Assembly (NCBI GenBank): GCA_964415085.1
Contig: CAYPYI010000005.1
Coordinates: 1 to 54,856 of the forward strand
Reading direction: 5' to 3'
From: CAYPYI01 sp964415085
Lineage (GTDB): Bacteria; Bacillota; Clostridia; Tissierellales; Tissierellaceae
DNA length: 54,856 bases
Shown here piece after piece: positions 52,878-54,856 of this stretch; position 1 is the first letter of the stretch, and every line of letters begins with the position of its first letter. The notes beneath the pieces were generated by a model. The model ran no database searches. It worked only from the letters and a program-made list of their open reading frames with translations, and was not told the DNA's origin. A program made the translations under genes and the position numbers.

Positions 52878-54270
52878 TTATTTCCTCCTTATTTTTAGGT
52901 AAGAAAACTTTAACACTTGTAAACTTTCCTATCTCACTTTCTATTTCTATTTTACCATTATGAAGGTTAACATAGTTATTTACGATAGATAAACCAAGTC
53001 CCGTTCCAGAGTTAATATCTTCATTGTTTTTCGCTCTATAAAATCTATTTAAAATTTTACTAATATCATTATCATCTATTCCAGACCCATTATCCTTAAT
53101 AGAAAAATATAAGTATTCTTTATTATTAATTAAAGATTGATCTAAAGTTATATTGATTTGTGGGTTTAACTTATCATTATACTTTATAGAATTATTCATA
53201 AGATTTGATATTATATGTTTAAACATATCTTCATCAATATAGGCTATTATATCATCTTGTATATTGGTGATTAAATTAATATTATTTTCTAATAAGATTA
53301 ACTTATAAGCATTTAATATATCTATTAGTAGCTTTGATGCATTAGTTTTAGTTTTATTAATTTTTATATTCAAACTTTCATTTATAAAAGTATTATTTAA
53401 GTCCTCCACCAATTTGGAAAGATTATTTATTTCCATTATTAAAGTATTTAAATTATCCTCATCTAGTTCCCATATTTCATCTTTTACAGCTTCTAGATAA
53501 CTTTTTATTGTTGTTATTGGAGTTCTAAGTTCATGAGAAATATTAAGAGCATATTCTTTTCTTAGTGTTTCTTGTAGTAACAAGTTCTCTTGTAACTTAT
53601 TTATAGCAACAGTCAGCTCATTAAGTTCTGTAATATTATTATCATAAATAATAGGTTCTTCAAGATTTCCATTTGTAATATCAATTGTCTTATTCTTTAT
53701 ATTTAATATTGGTTTAGTAAGACTTTTAGAAAGAAAATAAATAATAAACATACTAAATATTATAGTCATAAACCCAGATAATAAGAAAGAAAATCTAAGA
53801 GTCTTTTTAAAAATATTAACATTGTCATTATAAAGATAGCTACTGTCTTCATATCCTATAATAAGAGAATAATTATTACTAAGAGAATATTTAACCTCCT
53901 CATATCTTGGTATATCCTGAGATTTTCTATTCATTTTATTATGCATATGTCCCATACCCATTCCCATATGAGAAGAGTTAAGTCCATTTGAAGATATAAT
54001 TATTTTATTATTATCATCAATTAACTTTATATTTAGATTCTCCATATTTGAATAATTAAAGATAGCATCCTCAACCAAAGTATAATTACTAGTATAACTA
54101 TCAATATCATTAGCTATTTTATTAATTCTTTCTAATTGTTCACTTTCTAAATATACATTAAAGTTTTTATTAATTTTAATATTTCCTATTATACTTGTAA
54201 TTAGAATGGATAATATAATTAATAATATAAAATTAATAAATAATTTTTTTGATAAATTTATATTAATCAC
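52870..54270 (-). CDS. sensor histidine kinase with Met/His-rich extracytoplasmic loop
   Basis: This 466-residue sensor has TM1 at ~10-30, an extracytoplasmic domain ~35-155, TM2 at ~160-181, HAMP ~182-235, HisKA with His246 in NISHELRTP, and HATPase with NLMNNSIKYN, DNGSGID and GTGLGLSIV. The sensor loop contains a striking cluster H101-M102-G-M104-G-M106-G-H108-M109-H110-N-K-M113, resembling copper/silver-binding sequences. The only upstream in-frame start is GTG 54268-54270, which overlaps its own Shine-Dalgarno-like GAGGTG, so the true start may be a rare codon just downstream. No response regulator is adjacent. Confidence 0.88.
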   Translation of the reverse strand: MININLSKKLFINFILLIILSILITSIIGNIKINKNFNVYLESEQLERINKIANDIDSYTSNYTLVEDAIFNYSNMENLNIKLIDDNNKIIISSNGLNSSHMGMGMGHMHNKMNRKSQDIPRYEEVKYSLSNNYSLIIGYEDSSYLYNDNVNIFKKTLRFSFLLSGFMTIIFSMFIIYFLSKSLTKPILNIKNKTIDITNGNLEEPIIYDNNITELNELTVAINKLQENLLLQETLRKEYALNISHELRTPITTIKSYLEAVKDEIWELDEDNLNTLIMEINNLSKLVEDLNNTFINESLNIKINKTKTNASKLLIDILNAYKLILLENNINLITNIQDDIIAYIDEDMFKHIISNLMNNSIKYNDKLNPQINITLDQSLINNKEYLYFSIKDNGSGIDDNDISKILNRFYRAKNNEDINSGTGLGLSIVNNYVNLHNGKIEIESEIGKFTSVKVFLPKNKEEING

Positions 54271-54341
54271 CTCTTTTATAAAATCTTCATAATTGCTTCA
54301 CAATTTAAATATATCATATAATTACAAAGGGGGAGGAACAA

Positions 54342-54743
54342 ATGATAAAAAATAATAAAATTTTAATAGTTTCTTTAGTAGTATTAATAGTAAGTATGGG
54401 TGTAGTATCTTTCGCAAAGGTGGACTCTAATATAAATACAGATATTAATTCAGATTATAGATATGATAGTTTTAAAGAAAATATGGAGTTTAAGAAAAAG
54501 CTTGTGCTAGAAGATTATAATAATAAAAAAATTACTAAAGAAGAAAAAGATTTATGGATAAGCCATTTTGATAGTATGATTGAGAATTATAAAAATGAAG
54601 ATGGCTATGGATATGGCTATGGGTATGGACATGGACATTGTCACAATAACTTTCAAGGAGATAGATTCAATAATACTATAAGAACAAATAGACATAATGG
54701 AAGAATGCATAACAATATGCACTATAATAATAGATACTACTAG
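54342..54743 (+). CDS. secreted Gly-Tyr-His-rich small protein (DUF2680-like)
   Basis: This 133-residue protein has a clear signal peptide (hydrophobic 7-24, cleavage near VSFAK). The mature part has a short charged helical region with FKKKLVLEDYNNKKITKEEKDLW, reminiscent of DUF2680/YckD-type proteins, then a low-complexity tail: alternating Gly-Tyr from residue 88, HGHCHN at 97-102, and Asn/His/Arg/Met-rich to the end. The tail could bind metal through its His, Cys and Met. It is divergent from the kinase whose sensor loop is also Met/His-rich, with 71 bases between starts. RBS GGGGGAGG. Function unknown. Confidence 0.75.
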   Translation: MIKNNKILIVSLVVLIVSMGVVSFAKVDSNINTDINSDYRYDSFKENMEFKKKLVLEDYNNKKITKEEKDLWISHFDSMIENYKNEDGYGYGYGYGHGHCHNNFQGDRFNNTIRTNRHNGRMHNNMHYNNRYY

Positions 54744-54752
54744 AAATAAAAA

Positions 54753-54777
54753 GGGGCTGTTTCAAAATGAAAAGCCC
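54753..54777. other. possible insertion-sequence terminal repeat
   Basis: GGGGCTGTTTCAAAATGAAA resembles, from memory, the terminal inverted repeats of IS1182-type elements in Firmicutes, and can itself fold (GGGCT/AGCCC and TTTCA/TGAAA). No transposase is visible because the window ends 80 bases later. It may instead be only a hairpin downstream of the small secreted protein. Confidence 0.3.
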
Positions 54778-54789
54778 ATAAAGTAAAAT

Positions 54790-54824
54790 AGGTCAAAGAG
54801 CGCTAGCTCTATGACCTGTTTTTT
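54790..54824 (+). terminator. intrinsic terminator near the window end
   Basis: The stem AGGTCA-a-AGAGC / GCTCT-a-TGACCT with loop GCTA is followed by GTTTTTTAG. It could terminate the secreted-protein gene or an element lying to the right. Confidence 0.8.
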
Positions 54825-54856
54825 AGTATAATTTAACTGTCATGAAAAACCATACC

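Noticed and set aside
1..54856. CRISPR arrays, tRNA or rRNA genes, prophage
   Set aside because: No regular short repeats with spacers, no tRNA-like cloverleafs or rRNA segments, and no phage structural genes were seen.

Overview
This window comes from an AT-rich, low-GC anaerobic Firmicute, most likely a member of the class Clostridia. The evidence is strong Shine-Dalgarno sites with ATG, GTG and TTG starts, T-box and cobalamin leader RNAs, a group B type [FeFe] hydrogenase, rubrerythrin, an iron-sulfur L-serine dehydratase and a GerMN lipoprotein. I cannot place it to species from sequence alone. There are no rRNA genes, tRNA genes, CRISPR arrays or clear prophage. Nearly everything is dense, chromosomal-style operons closed by intrinsic terminators.

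Layout. Bases 1-4200 hold the end of an S9 peptidase, a reverse-strand CsbD-like protein with an internal 18-residue duplication, a sugar isomerase-like plus questin-oxidase-like pair, and a PduO-type cobalamin adenosyltransferase. Bases 4196-8291 hold a Trp-specifier T-box in front of a TrpP-type transporter, then a cobalamin riboswitch in front of a BtuF-BtuC-BtuD-type importer. Bases 8349-11532 hold an ABC-2 exporter, a nicotinamidase-like hydrolase and a secreted DUF1002 protein. Bases 11677-13408 encode a small [2Fe-2S] protein overlapping a monomeric hydrogenase. Bases 14299-17460 carry a second cobalamin riboswitch and a second BtuFCD-type importer. Cobalamin capture and adenosylation are therefore a theme of the left third.

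The middle (17468-29675) holds two tandemly duplicated FUSC-like membrane proteins with duplicated promoters, rubrerythrin, a deoC-ybaK-phosphohexomutase operon, a MATE exporter, sdaAA/sdaAB, and an mgtA-type Mg2+ P-type ATPase. The mgtA gene is broken by one nonsense codon and one frameshift but is otherwise intact, and the serine dehydratase genes lie directly downstream of it. Bases 29796-38051 form a long run of closely spaced same-strand genes: an SbcD/YhaO-like nuclease, a YhaN-like ATPase, another phosphoesterase, nagB, a CYTH protein, tldD and pmbA.

The right part holds a Y-family polymerase with a YolD protein, PEP synthase, an ATP-grasp ligase resembling D-aspartate ligases, a GerMN lipoprotein, RtcB, and a YtrA-like GntR/ABC operon with a palindromic operator over its own promoter. 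It also holds an S-component-like membrane protein beside an MTA/SAH deaminase. At the end is a divergent pair: a sensor kinase with a Met/His-rich extracytoplasmic cluster, and a secreted Gly-Tyr-His-rich protein. This pair is the best candidate in the window for a poorly described (perhaps metal-sensing) system. The last 100 bases may be the terminus of an insertion sequence.
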